Positions 23,965 to 35,726 of a stretch of DNA of 64,000 bases are shown here, one piece after another; within the stretch, counting starts at the first letter, position 1; every line of letters begins with the position of its first letter. A program made the position numbers and the translations under genes. A model generated the notes under the pieces. That model searched no databases, was not told the origin of the DNA, and saw only the letters and a program-made list of their open reading frames with translations. This DNA comes from Zygnema cylindricum (lineage: Eukaryota; Streptophyta; Zygnematophyceae; Zygnematales; Zygnemataceae). Where the stretch lies: contig JBBHKE010002600.1 of NCBI GenBank assembly GCA_037447655.1, positions 1 to 64,000 of the forward strand, in the 5' to 3' direction.

Positions 23965-26900
23965 ATGGGGGGAGGAGAAGTCCAGGATAAGGATCTTCCG
24001 GGGGTCAGATCGGACGAGCAGGAGAGGCAGGAAGCGGTGGCCCAAGAGGAAGAGTCACAGGTGCCCGAGGGAGCACCCTCCTTTGGCTCACCTGTACACA
24101 TAGAGCTGTTTCTTAAGGGAGAGATGCCCCGGGGGGTTGCGGTCGACACTCCTCCTATGCACCCAGAGGGGAGACCCTCCCCTCCACCTCCCTTGTCTTT
24201 TCCCCCCGAGAATTTCCCAACGTTGTCCGAGTCAGTCAGAGCTATGGCTTCGGAGAAGGCAGAGGTTGCCCCTATCCCCTAAAAGCCGTAGAAAGGGGTA
24301 GGGCCACAAGGAAGCAGTCCCTGGTCACCTTCCCGAGGTCGGTCGCTATACCCGATCTAAGGCACCGATAGCAGAAATGTACATGGATCCTACGATCCTG
24401 ACCGATCCTAACCGGCCGGGTCGCAAAGAAATCTTAGCCATTCATGATCTCCATGAGTTGAAGGTTAAGAAGGAGTTGGTGCAGAGGGTAGCCAGGTCAG
24501 ATCGAGCCAGAGTGGTACGCCCAGTGGGAGGTGTAGTGGAGATACTCAGTAGTTCATCCGAGAGTGGCTCCCCAACCTCCGTACCGGAGCAACCGGGAGG
24601 ACCATCAACTTCCTACCAGCAACCCACCCCATCTCAAGACCCCGCAACCAGCAGGCCGGCTCACGGCGGGGCGGTCCCTCGGACACGGGACGGGGAAGGG
24701 ACCAGCAAGTGAGGGTTACCCGAGCCAAATAAGGGGTACAGGTTCGATCATCTGGACCGCAAGGGCAAGTTCGCTCCCCGACCAAAAGCGGAACCGTTCT
24801 TCCCTTCCGATTCCATCTCTCCTAGCTCAAAATCTCCTTCTACTCTGGTGGTTCGACCATCAGAGGGGTTGTGGCGTTCTAGACCCACCGATCCCGAGGT
24901 ACAGGGTTTGGGGATTGCTTATCTCTCAGGGGTGGTGAGCAGTAGACAAAAACTGGTTGATATCTTGCGATCCCAAAGTCAGGCTACGGCGGGGGCTGGA
25001 CCCGTCACTATCGATTGGGAAGCTTTTGAAGAAGAGAGGAAGAGGCCCCTCGAACAGGAATTGCTCCTCATAAGGGAGGCTAGACGAATATCAGGAGGGA
25101 TCCTTAGTGGACAGGTAGCTCCTCTTAGAGAGACAGGTCCCTCGGTTGGGAGACAACCTACAGTGCAGACAACCCCTACGGAGATGCCAGCTCCCGGGAT
25201 TTCTTCGGAACTTAGACCGGAGTCTCCTCTTCAGCGGGAATGGGGGGAAACAACATGACCTAACAAACAGGGGATGGGTGCAGATTTACCGGATAACGTT
25301 GCAGCCGCCTCCACTGAGCGTCCTACTTTGTCTTAGTGGCTGGGTCTTCAACTGCGGAGGCCGTGGTATTATTACAACCCGACCAGAGACAACACATCTC
25401 CCTTGGGCTTTCCACTCCTCCTCCATCTCCACCTCAGGCATCCTCTCCTTCGCCTTCTGTTTCTCCGGCCGCTGCAGTCCGTGGGTCACCGGGACCACCT
25501 GTCTTACCCTACAAGTACGACGTTCCTGCCTACTCTCCTCCTCACCGACGTTCTCCCGATTCCAGCGAAGGAACTCCTCCACCAGAAACCTCCAGAAGGC
25601 GTACACGGAGACAGACACCTTTCCCTCGTAGTCCTCGGTCATCTCCATCCCCTTCTCCACCAATCCCTCAAGGACCATCGGTGACTAAACCTATTCTCCA
25701 CATTCTCTCGGTGGAAACATTTCGCCGAGAGGAACGGGCCTCTTTTGGGTATAGAGGAGCAAGACTTCAGGCAGTTTTTCCCAAGATGATAAGCTCCTCG
25801 TTTCCCAAGGGCCAACTCCAGGGAGATACAGGCCATCTCACTATCCCACTAGTACCCGGAACTTCCTCAGTGGAGGGGAGTGCCATCTCTCGTCAGACAG
25901 CTCCCTCTACCGGAGAAGGAGGCGGGCCCGAGCCTGACAACGCAGATCCACGGGTAATTTCACCGGTTCAATTTGTTAGCCCAACCGGACCATCCTCTTC
26001 ACAGTTCACCAACCTTGTAGAGGAGGAAAAAGAAATGGGGGACGCAAGGATCTTTACAGGAGATAGCTCGGGAATCGCTTTCTCTGATTTCGAATTGCTG
26101 TGGAAGTCGTTCACCCAATCTGAAATTAACAAATACAGGGGCGGAGCCATTCCGGATGACTTCGAGACCACGCTTTTCCCCATGATAGTGAACTATCTGG
26201 CTGGGGGCGCTTTGGAAGACTGCAAGGAGCGACAACCCTTTCTGATGGCTCCGAGCATCAAAATATCAGACCCTATCCTTGATGAGGCAGTCTTGCAAGC
26301 GGAAGCAGACTTGGCTGCCGCTGCAGCCGCTCCTGTCACCGCCCTCTTCACAGAGGACATGAAACTGCAGGCACAAGGACGATCCTATATCGCTCAGGTT
26401 CAAGCCATCCAGGAGGCCAAGGCAACCACTCGGATGGTTGCAGACCCAACCCCCTGTACCACTCTTTTGAATGCCTGGAGACTCTTTTACACCGAGAGGA
26501 ATGAATCTGCTATCAAGGAATTCACGAAATTCCGTTGCCAAAAGAGTGAAACACCCCAGACTCTTTCTAACAGATTGTCCAGCCTCTGTCAAAAGACCAA
26601 ACTCTCAACCATTGATCTTCCGGCCATGGCAACCAAATATTTCATCGCCGTCCGAAATTCGTTCGGACCGACGGGGCAGGCCGCCCTCAATAATTGGATT
26701 GCGGGACAGGCCATCCAGGACGTCAATCCAACCGCCAAAGAAATATCTCTGGCGCAATGAAGCTTTATGATCACTTTGTCCACCGAGAGGCCCAGGAAAA
26801 AGCGGTAACCGGAAAAACCCGAGGGAACTTTGCAGGATTTGCCGGAGAAATGCCTCCCGAAAATGAAGAGTCGGCCGAGCTCTTAGCCTTGCGGAAGCTC

Positions 26901-27472
26901 AAGGGGAAACAGGTGGTGGATAGCGGATCCGAACCTGCCATGGGGCCGATGAGAGTTTTTTCCTCTTTAACTGTTTAAACTGTCAACAAACAGGTCATGG
27001 ATGGAAGCGATGCCCCGGGAAGCTCAAACCGGAATTACCTCTTAAGCAGAAGGAATGGGAGAAGGAGAGAGCTGAAAGGACAAAGAGGCAACAAGAAAGG
27101 AAGCAAGGAGGAGGGTCAGACAATAAAACACCGGTGAACAAAGACAATTACCGGCCGACGCCACGATCTGAGACTGCAAAGATGTCGCAAGCCCAGTTGT
27201 GACAGATAAAACTTCTAAAATTTGATGACGCGTAAATCTCCAATGAATTGAGGGGCAAATATACTACCGAGGGCTCCAAGTGTGAGGCTTGCGGTTTCAT
27301 GGGTCACAAGGAAGGGCAGTGCTTCCGAAAGAATGGAGTCCCTAAAGAGATTATGCAATATGCACTGTTCACCGGAGAAGGTGAAACTGCCGTGAATCCT
27401 CTACCGCTGAAGCTTCTTTACCCTTGGGGACGCCGCACCCCGGAGAACCCAGAACGACAGCCAACAGGTTAA
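23965..27472 (+). pseudogene. Gypsy-DNMT gag (frameshifted), proline-rich, two zinc knuckles
   Basis: Likely start ATG 23965 (MGGGEVQDKD). The frame breaks several times: 23965-24282, 24377-24712, 24848-25258, then 25336-26760, the best-preserved part. That part has a Pro/Ser-rich arm followed by a helical gag core (LLNAWRLFYTERNESAIKEF, LSNRLSSLCQKTKL). Downstream are two CCHC knuckles: CLNCQQTGHGWKRC from about 26972 and CEACGFMGHKEGQC from about 27287. The long proline-rich N-terminus is unusual. Which breaks are real and which were programmed shifts cannot be told from one copy. Confidence 0.7.
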
Positions 27473-28212
27473 GCCCGATTTACACCGGAGGTTATCATCC
27501 AACAGCAGAGCCAGCAAATGGCAGCCATGGCCGTAGAATTGGCATCTCTGCGATTAGGATCGCCCTCCAGGACTCCCGCTATGACGGCCGCCCAAAAACT
27601 CCACCGGAGAAAACATGAAGTACTACAAATACTGGCAGAGCTTGAACAGGAAACCGCAGCGGGCGAAGACGATGACGAGGTGATGGGATGGGACATGGAT
27701 CCTCCGAAAGCACATCACACACATACCTTCCTTTCTGGAGCCTGGAATGTCGGGGTGGGGGACAATCGCATGCATCTCCGCAACTCAACCTTGGCGCAGC
27801 GAATGGACATGTAGAAGCTCGCTCCACGAGACCACAACAGGAACGCTACTGGACCTCTGTCCTTCACCCCCAGGGCCGTCATCCTCAACGACAACATACG
27901 CCTCGGAATAAAATCTACAAACCCACCTCCACCAGGCGCAACAAAACTGCCTCCGGGATTTGAAAATTATAGAACAACGAAAACAAGGAAGATGGAGGAA
28001 CAAGCAAAGGAGGAAGAGACGCGTGACAACCAAGACTGGTTCGAAAAATATTTGGCAGAACGCCCGGAGGATAACACGCCAGAAACGCCGCCTGCGCCAG
28101 AATCCGACCAAGAAATTGAGGAAGCAGGAGGGGGGGAGAAGAATCAACCGGTGGAACCAATAGATTCCTCCATTTCGTCACCAAAAATTCAACCTCCTCC
28201 TCCAAACCAGCA
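27473..28212 (+). pseudogene. Gypsy-DNMT gag-protease linker
   Basis: Two short frames, 27518-27814 (helical, LHRRKHEVLQILAELEQE) and 27992-28216 (acidic, Pro-rich, DNQDWFEKYLAERPEDN), in different registers. They probably form the decayed connection between gag zinc knuckles and protease. No recognised domain. Confidence 0.5.
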
Positions 28213-28953
28213 GTGATGTTAGTAAAGCAACTAATGCCTTACGCTCTCACACGCGTGAAAACACTGGCCTCTTCTCATAACTTGCCGGAGGAAGTTCTCA
28301 TCCAGGCCCTCAGAGAGGAAATCCATTCAGGAGGGGAGAAACACCTGGCCGATCAGGCCAGATCCGTTTTTTGGTCAGCCGACCCAAAAACACCTATGAT
28401 GGATAAGGACTACAAAACGCTATCTGTGGCTCTAATTCTCAACCGGATTGGGAATTTCAAACTCAACGGATACGGCGGGTATCAAGACGTAGTGGTCGAC
28501 ACAGGAGCACTCCCAAATCTAATCACCACATCGGCTCTGCAGCAAATGCCGGAAGAACTTCGACCGGAAATCTTCCCCAGTGACATCTGTCTAAGTACTG
28601 TTAGCAATGTGAGCCAACCGGTCCACGGAATAATCAAAGCTATGTTAATAGAGTTTGCCGACGACGCAGGTCAAAAGGTCCGAATTCAACTTCCCTTCCT
28701 GGTGGTGGAAGGTAAGCAGTTTGAGATTTTATTGGGAATGGCCACCTGGACAAGGGTGAATATGGGATTAAGTGTGTGGAAAGAGCAGTTTACTGTTAGG
28801 GATCCTGAGGATCCAGAAGGAGTCAAGGTGATGGTTCCCTGGATCTATGGAATAAGGGGAAAGATAATGCTCCCGTCGCAGGATGTTATCCCGTCTATGC
28901 CACTCACACACCCACGGAACTGCTTGCCAGCGCCACCGATATCGCAGACATAA
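28213..28953 (+). CDS. Gypsy-DNMT aspartic protease domain
   Basis: Open frame of 246 codons. The retropepsin active-site motif VVVDTGALPNLI has D-T-G at 28498-28506, and FEILLGMATW matches the conserved flap/ILG motif near the C-terminal end. It would cleave the polyprotein. The frame ends at TAA after PPISQT; a short out-of-frame stretch (28954-29033) separates it from the DNMT. Confidence 0.78.
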   Translation: MMLVKQLMPYALTRVKTLASSHNLPEEVLIQALREEIHSGGEKHLADQARSVFWSADPKTPMMDKDYKTLSVALILNRIGNFKLNGYGGYQDVVVDTGALPNLITTSALQQMPEELRPEIFPSDICLSTVSNVSQPVHGIIKAMLIEFADDAGQKVRIQLPFLVVEGKQFEILLGMATWTRVNMGLSVWKEQFTVRDPEDPEGVKVMVPWIYGIRGKIMLPSQDVIPSMPLTHPRNCLPAPPISQT

Positions 28954-29033
28954 TATAGCAATTCCCTATTTCCAAGCGGTGGGAAGAAGGATACCAGAAC
29001 AGATTATTACAAATAACAAAACTTCGGCAGGAA

Positions 29034-29284
29034 GTGGACAAATCCTTGACAGCAGTTTTTGTAAAGGAAGAAGAACCTCGGTTGGAATCTTCGAAAATTC
29101 CGCCCGAAAATCAAAAAATCGATCGACAAGTGGTGTCATTATCTATCCCAGACTCTGGACTCCGGATATTATCCCTATTTTCTGGAATTAGCTCGGACCT
29201 CGAAGCTGTCTTAAAAGCTGGGCACAAAGTGGAGTCATATGTGGCCGTGGAAATTTCACCGGATGCTCGGGCCGTCAGTGAATA
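29034..29284 (+). pseudogene. Gypsy-DNMT cytosine-5 methyltransferase, N-terminal part (motifs I-II)
   Basis: Motif I, RILSLFSGISSDLEAVLKAG (from 29163), is the S-adenosylmethionine-binding FxGxG-type loop of C5 methyltransferases. Motif II follows as VAVEISPDARA with the acidic residue at 29250-29252. The order and spacing (K-V-x-x-Y-x-A-x-E) resemble DNMT3-like enzymes. The frame is cut by Copia-2 after SEY. Skipping Copia-2 and one copy of GAATA, the next codon continues in frame at 35727. Confidence 0.85.
29280..29284 (+). repeat. Copia-2 target-site duplication, left copy
   Basis: GAATA, repeated at 35722-35726 directly after the 3' LTR. A 5-bp duplication is normal for Copia integration. 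Confidence 0.9.
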
Positions 29285-30331
29285 TGTTGAAATTTATAGA
29301 TTTCTAGAGTATTTTCTAGGTTTAAATATGTTTTTACAAAAGGAAAAAGGAAAGGACGGACAGCCTGCCTCCACCTCCGCTCTCTAGCCCCCATACTTGT
29401 TGTAGTCACTGAAGGAAAGAGAGAGAGGTTGATCCATGGCTGCCTTAGTTCAACAGAAAGCTATTTTTAGTAGGTTACTAAAAATATACTTGACGGACCA
29501 GAGATTTGATCTCGGTACCTGCGGTTCGTCAAGTCGACCGGTAGCGGTCAACTTTATCCTAATAGACTAGGACCAATGCTAAGTGCTATGGTATGTGATA
29601 GATATATATTTAGTTCGAAAGGATAAAGTTCATTTAACTAAAACTGTTTACGGCGTACATATATACAGTTTTATAAAGTACGTCGTACGACGCTAATTCA
29701 AAACGGATACCACGCATTTTATTTCTACATCGGAACAAATATCGCGCAAGCATTTATTCCGGCCAAGATTACGTTTCGCATATAATCCAACGGCGCACAT
29801 CATCGCCAAAATCCCGGAGTGGTCACTTTGGCATTTAGTGACGTGGCATCACCTGGCGCCACGTGGGGAGACATCATTCGGTCGCGGGAATTCCGAGGAA
29901 CGTACGGATGAGTGGAAAGTATACACGCGTCCACTTATGGCCTTGTCGTACAGAGGCCGTACAGAAAGTACATCGGCAGTAGTACTTTCTAGTACTATAC
30001 AGTTTTGTGATTGGTTCGTACAGGCAGTAGATAGGAGCTGTGAGAGGGAATTAGGAAAAACTAGGACTTAGGAAAATTTAGGTAGATAGTCCTCTCTCTC
30101 AGAGAGTTTGTATAAATTGGCATCTTTGCCACCCTATAACTTATCGCCTGGTTGGCCTTTTTCAGTGATTCTTTTTTCTACGGACTCAGGGGAGTCCAGG
30201 CTACACAGGGGTGTAGTCAAATTGTCAGTTTGCCTTCTTGGGCAGCAGTGGTTGTGGCTTAAAGTAGGTTAGTTTAATACTATCTAGAGGCTTCCTGTAT
30301 TCTGTGGTCCAATGGAGGACACAGAATTGCA
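29285..30331 (+). repeat. Copia-2 5' LTR (1047 bp)
   Basis: TGTTGAAATTTATAG ... GAATTGCA. Contains the TATA box at 30111 and, unusually, the gag ATG at 30312 twenty bases before its end. Confidence 0.95.
30111..30117 (+). promoter_or_regulatory. Copia-2 LTR TATA box
   Basis: TATAAAT preceded by a CT-rich stretch, about 200 bp before the gag ATG. The same sequence is at 35501-35507 in the 3' LTR. Likely core promoter for the genomic RNA. Confidence 0.65.
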
Positions 30332-33300
30332 GGTTATGGGCCCACCCTCTAGGGTGCCCACCTTCAATGGATCTGGGTTCATCTATTGGGAAGCCATGAT
30401 GATGGGAGCTTTGTGTGAAAAACGATACTGGGGTATCGTCAGTGGACAAGTGAAACGTCCACCTTCAGGAACTCCACCAGGATTTGGGGGAGTAAGGTTT
30501 CCTGCAACAACGGCTGCCTCGGCGGAGGAGGCAGATGATAAGGATAGCAGTGTGTCCGAAAAGGGGAAAGGGAAAGAGACACCCCTTACTCCTATTGCCA
30601 CAGTATCGGGAGCGGCAATCGTGAAGACCGTGGAGAACGATACTCAAATGTGGGAGGATGTAAACATGGCTGCCAAGAACTTCATTCTGAGGCACCTCAC
30701 TCAAGGTTTGGCCACTCCTCATCTTCACATTTACAAGGCCGAGGAGTTGTGGGTGAGTTTGGTGGAAATTTATAGAGCTGGAACTATTCAGGAGCTCCAG
30801 TTGGCTGAGCAAAAGCTATTGAGTTACACTTACAAAGGAGGAAAGATGTTAGATTACTGTAATGATCTTTCTTGTTTGTATACAGAAATGGAAAGTGCCG
30901 GGTGGATAGGTACAATGAAAATGAAAGTTAACACCCTTATCATGAAATTACCAAATGAGTTCGAAAACTTAGTGTACTGAGTACAGGGAATGCCTGATAG
31001 TTCATGGAAATGGAACACAGTAGTCAGGATGATACTTGTGCAGGAAAACACAATGGAGATTAGGAGAGGAGGAAAGAGCATTCAAGCTCTAGCAGTAGGA
31101 GGGGACCGATGGGGAAAGGACCCGAAGAAACCTTATAGAGGGGAAAGAGATCATTCAGGGGGACAAAGGCCCCCAAAGGGTCTTTGTCATTATTGCAAAA
31201 AGCCGGGGCACTTTATTGCAGATTGTGTCAAGCTATCAGAGCTGAGGCTCCAAGAGAACCGTGGAGGGGGTTCTTCCGGAGGGAAGAAAAAGGCACTTGT
31301 GGATACAAAGGTGTCAGGAGAAACCGAGGATGAGTCCTCTGAGGAGGATGGGGAGCTTCTTCTTGACGAGAGTTTGGAGGAGAAGGATATTCCTCGGAGG
31401 CAGAAGTGTGCCCTTGGAGCCATCCGGGAAGCTCCACAGGAAGGATGGATCATCGACTCAGGTGCATCCATGCATATGTGTCGTGATAAAGAACTCTTTA
31501 CTAAGTTAAGAAAGATTCCTACTGTAGAGATAGAGTATGGGGATGGGAGAGTGGTTACTACAGATCTAGTGGGATCAGTAGATCTGAAAGTCTTAGTGGA
31601 GGGTAAGACTTCTATACTTACATTCTCAGATGTACTTTACATTCCACAGCTGAGTAAAAACCTTGTCTCTACGTCTGTGTTAGATGACAAAGAGTTTGAT
31701 ACCTTCACCAGAAAGGGAGTCTTTACAGCTAAGTATGGGGATGAAGTTTACTTCACAGCAGATAAGGGTAGCCAAGGAATGTTTAGGCTTAACTTGAGTA
31801 ATGAAAAGAAGAATGCTTACTATGTTGGTGTTCCTAAGGTGATGATTTGGCATAAGCGGTTGGGGCATGTACATTTTGATAGGTTAAGGGAAATGAAAAA
31901 ACTTGGGGTAGTAGATGGCATTGAGTTTGGGGATAATGAAATAATGGATGATTGTAGTGGTTGTGCTCAAGGTAAGGCTCACAGACTTCCCTTTCCCAAA
32001 GCCGCCACATATAGAGGTGAGAAAGTATTAGATTTAGTCCACACAGATATTTGGGGGCCTGCAAAAGTACCTTCGGTTGGAGGAAAGAGGTTTATGATGA
32101 CAATAACTGATGACTGGTCTAGATACTCTAGAGTCTACTTTTTGAAAACAAAGTCTGAAGCATCAACTTACTTCAAAGAATATAAAGCTTGGAGTGAGAA
32201 GTTGCATGAAACCCCCATTAAAAGGATAAGGAGTGATAATGGGGGGGAATATACCTCTAACGAGTTTGAGGAATATTTGAGAGATGAGGGAGTGCAGCAC
32301 CAGAAAACTGTACCATATAACCCAGAACAAAATGGGGTAGCTGAGAGGTTGAATAGAACACTAGGAGATAGTGCATGCAGTATGTTGGCAGACAAGAAAA
32401 TAGGAAAGAGATTTTGGGCAGAGGCAATGAACTGTGCCAACTATATTAAAAATAGAGTCCTTACCTCAGCTGTAAAGGGAGTGACACCTTATGAGAGATG
32501 GGTTGGAAGGAAACCAGATATCTCACACCTTAAAGTATTTGGTAGCCAAGTTTACAGTCTTGACACGGATAGGAAAAACTGGAAACTAGATGCTAAGGGA
32601 AAACCTGGATACTTTGTGGGATATGATGAGGATGTTAAGGGATATAGAGTCTATGACTTAGCAAAGAAAGATATCATTCTGGTCAAACACTTAGTTGTCA
32701 TGGATGAAGGGAAGTCATTTGACCCCTTCAAATATACAAAGAAGATAAGGATCAGATTTGAGTCCGAAAGTGAGGAGAACTCAGTCGTTCCCGAAAAAGA
32801 CATGAGTGAAACTGTGATTACAGATTCAGGGGAGATCGAAGATACAGGAGACTCACCGGAATCCTCACATACCCCTATGGACTTCGAGGAGATGGAAGAA
32901 ACGGGACAAGATACGGTTTTTATGGACAGGGGAGCCGATGAGACAGTGAGAAGAAATCCAAGACTTCCATCCATTCCAGCTTCGGAGTTTGAGGGAGGAA
33001 GGAGGAGCAGCAAAAGGATACAGGAAAAACAAGCTGCCCATAAGGTAACTAAGCTATCTCACCCAGATGAGCCTCAGTCTTACTTAGAGGCAGTGAATAG
33101 TCCAGAGAAAGAAAGATGGATTAGAGCCATAAATGATGAGATGGCTTCTATCATGGAAGCAAATACTTGGGAACTAGCGGATTGCCCTCCAGACAGAAAA
33201 CCTATTGGATGTAAATGGGTATTTAAACTAAAACTGAACCCAGATAATACAATTGAGAGGTATAAGGCTCGATTGGTAGCAAAGGGGTTCACCCAAAAAG

Positions 33301-34661
33301 AGGGGATTGACTATGAGGAGACCTTTGCTCCAGTTGTTCGGTTCCCGTCGGTAAGGATTCTCCTCAGTCTGGCCGCAGCGGAAGACATGGAAATTCACCA
33401 GATGGATATTAAGACTGCTTTTCTTAATGGTGAGTTAGAGGAAGAAATTTTTATGAGGCAACCCGAGGGGTTTGTGGAAGAAGAAGAAGAGAGCAAAGTG
33501 TGCAGGCTCATAAAATCCTTATACGGACTGAAACAGGCTCCCCGACAGTGGAATAAGAAACTAGATGAGTTTCTCACCGATCTGGGATACATCCGGATCA
33601 GCTCTGACCATTCTATCTATATGTTTGAAGATGAGAATGGTGTCATTTTTATTGCAATTTATGTGGATGATCTGCTTGTGTTAAGTAAGTCTTTAGATAA
33701 TATCAATAGGCTAAAGAAAGATCTTAGGGGCAGATTTGATATGAAGGATTTAGGGGAGGCAAAATATATTTTGGGGATCCAAATGGAGAGAGATAGAGGG
33801 AAGAAGATTATCAGACTTACTCAGAAAGAAGCAATAGGTAATATGCTTGAGAAATTCCAGATGGAAAATGCTAACAGTTGTACCACTCCCATGGACTTGA
33901 AAAAAGTAAGTGATGGGAGTGTAGAAGGAGGAGTGATGATCTTAGACGATCAGATGAGTCTAGAGGAGAGAGAGTTCATGAAGTCTATTCCTTATAGACA
34001 GGTCGTAGGAAGCTTAATCTATTTTATGAACTGTACCAGGCCGGACATAGCGGCAGCAGTTGGAGTACTCAGTAGGAGTCTTAATGATCCTAGGAAGAGA
34101 GATTGGGAGGCAGCCAAGAGAGTCATGAGATATCTGGTGGGAACTAGAGAGTTATGGTTGCATTTGGGAGGGGAGCATACTGATATCACCACTTGGAGTG
34201 ACGCCAGTTATGGGGATGCACCTATGAGAAGATGCACTTCTGGATATGTTTTGTATGTGGGGGAAGGTGCTTGCTGTTGGAGCAGTAAGCAACAAAAGGT
34301 GGTTGCTCAGTCTACTATGGAGGCTGAGTATATGGCGTCGTGTTCTGCTGTAAAAGAACTAATGTGGGTGAAATCATTGTTACAAGAACTGGGATTTATG
34401 AAGGAGGGAGTGCATGAAATCTTTTGCGATAACCAAGCTGCAATTGCAATTGCAGCCAATCCAAAACACCATTTCAAAGCAAAACATATGGACATAAGAT
34501 TAAGCTTCGTAAGAGAAAAAGTTGAAAATAAAATTCTAAATCTTGTGTAAAGACCTGATGAAGAAATGGTGGCTGACATGATGACCAAACCTGTGCCCTC
34601 TCCTAAACTAAAATATTGTCGGGAAAAATGCGGGTTGAAAGAAAAATTAAAATTAGACTAG
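30312..34661 (+). pseudogene. Copia-2 gag-pol polyprotein (two nonsense codons)
   Basis: One frame of about 1450 codons from ATG 30312. Gag core runs to TGA 30978-30980 (CGA likely ancestor), continuing in frame at QGMPDSSWKW. Zinc knuckle CHYCKKPGHFIADC (from 31185); protease WIIDSGASMHMC; integrase zinc finger (WHKRLGHVHF to CSGCAQGKAH) and core VHTDIWGP, RSDNGGEY, NGVAERLNRT; RT KWVFKLKLNPDN, FAPVVRF, MDIKTAFLNGELEEE and catalytic YVDD at 33660-33671; RNase H WSDASYGDAP and STMEAEYMA. TAA at 34548-34550 precedes the usual C-terminal ADMMTK motif, and the frame ends at TAG 34659-34661. No frameshift is needed anywhere. Confidence 0.95.
30332..30346 (+). promoter_or_regulatory. Copia-2 primer-binding site for the anticodon stem-loop of initiator tRNA-Met
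   Basis: GGTTATGGGCCCACC directly follows the LTR and is the exact complement of GGUGGGCCCAUAACC, the anticodon stem-loop segment of plant initiator tRNA-Met. This implies priming by a cleaved half-tRNA, as known for Drosophila copia. The site is also coding sequence, within the gag frame (V-M-G-P). Confidence 0.85.
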
Positions 34662-34674
34662 AAAATAAGGGGAG

Positions 34675-35721
34675 TGTTGAAATTTATAGATTTCTAGAGT
34701 ATTTTCTAGGTTTAAATATGTTTTTACAAAAGGAAAAAGGAAAGGACGGACAGCCTGCCTCCACCTCCGCTCTCTAGCCCCCATACTTGTTGTAGTCACT
34801 AAAGGAAAGAGAGAGAGGTTGATCCATGGCTGCCTTAGTTCAACAGAAAGCTATTTTTAGTAGGTTACTAAAAATATACTTGACGGACCAGAGATTTGAT
34901 CCCGGTACCTGCGGTTCGTCAAGTCGACCGGTAGCGGTAAGCTTTATCCTAATAGACTAGGACCAATGCTAAGTGCTATGGTATGTGATAGATATATATT
35001 TAGTTCGAAAGGATAAAGTTCATTTAACTAAAACTGTTTACGGCGTACATATATACAGTTTTATAAAGTACGTCGTACGACGCTAATTCAAAACGGATAC
35101 CACGCATTTTATTTCTACATCGGAACAAATATCGCGCAAGCATTTATTCCGGCCAAGATTACGTTTCGCATATAATCCAACGGCGCACATCATCGCCAAA
35201 ATCCCGGAGTGGTCACTTTGGCATTTAGTGACGTGGCATCACCTGGCGCCACGTGGGGAGACATCATTCGGTCGCGGGAATTCCGAGGAACGTACGGATG
35301 AGTGGAAAGTATACACGCGTCCACTTATGGCCTTGTCGTACAGAGGCCGTACAGAAAGTACATCGGCAGTAGTACTTTCTAGTACTATACAGTTTTGTGA
35401 TTGGTTCGTACAGGCAGTAGATAGGAGCTGTGAGAGGGAATTAGGAAAAACTAGGACTTAGGAAAATTTAGGTAGATAGTCCTCTCTCTCAGAGAGTTTG
35501 TATAAATTGGCATCTTTGCCACCCTATAACTTATCGCCTGGTTGGCCTTTTTCAGTGATTCTTTTTTCTACGGACTCAGGGGAGTCCAGGCTACACAGGG
35601 GTGCAGTCAAATTGTCAGTTTGCCTTCTTGGGCAGCAGTGGTTGTGGCTTAAAGTGGGTTAGTTAAATATTATCTAGAGGCTTCCTGTATTCTGTGGTCC
35701 AATGGAGGACACAGAATTGCA
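34675..35721 (+). repeat. Copia-2 3' LTR (1047 bp)
   Basis: Same length as the 5' LTR and about 99% identical. It ends GAATTGCA followed by the duplicated GAATA. It also carries the ATG at 35701, here reading into the flanking methyltransferase sequence in another frame. Confidence 0.95.
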
Positions 35722-35726
35722 GAATA

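Larger units (their letters stand above)
29285..35721 (+). mobile_element. Copia-2: young, near-complete Ty1/Copia retrotransposon
   Basis: Two 1047-bp LTRs (29285-30331, 34675-35721) with 8 differences counted by eye, GAATA target duplications, half-tRNA primer site at 30332-30346, one gag-pol frame with two nonsense codons, and a polypurine tract (AAATAAGGGGAG) before the 3' LTR. It sits inside the methyltransferase domain of the Gypsy-DNMT element, so it is younger. Confidence 0.96.

Noticed and set aside
25286-25678. 130-codon minus-strand frame opposite gag
   Set aside because: Shadow of the Pro/Ser-rich gag arm on the other strand; no domain.
29034-29387. Methyltransferase fragment read as a short host gene ending in the Copia-2 LTR
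   Set aside because: The last 34 codons are LTR sequence; the true continuation is at 35727 in the same frame.
29838-30071. 77-codon frame, identical at 35228-35461
   Set aside because: Lies in the Copia-2 LTR in both copies; repetition is explained by the LTR pair and not by a gene.
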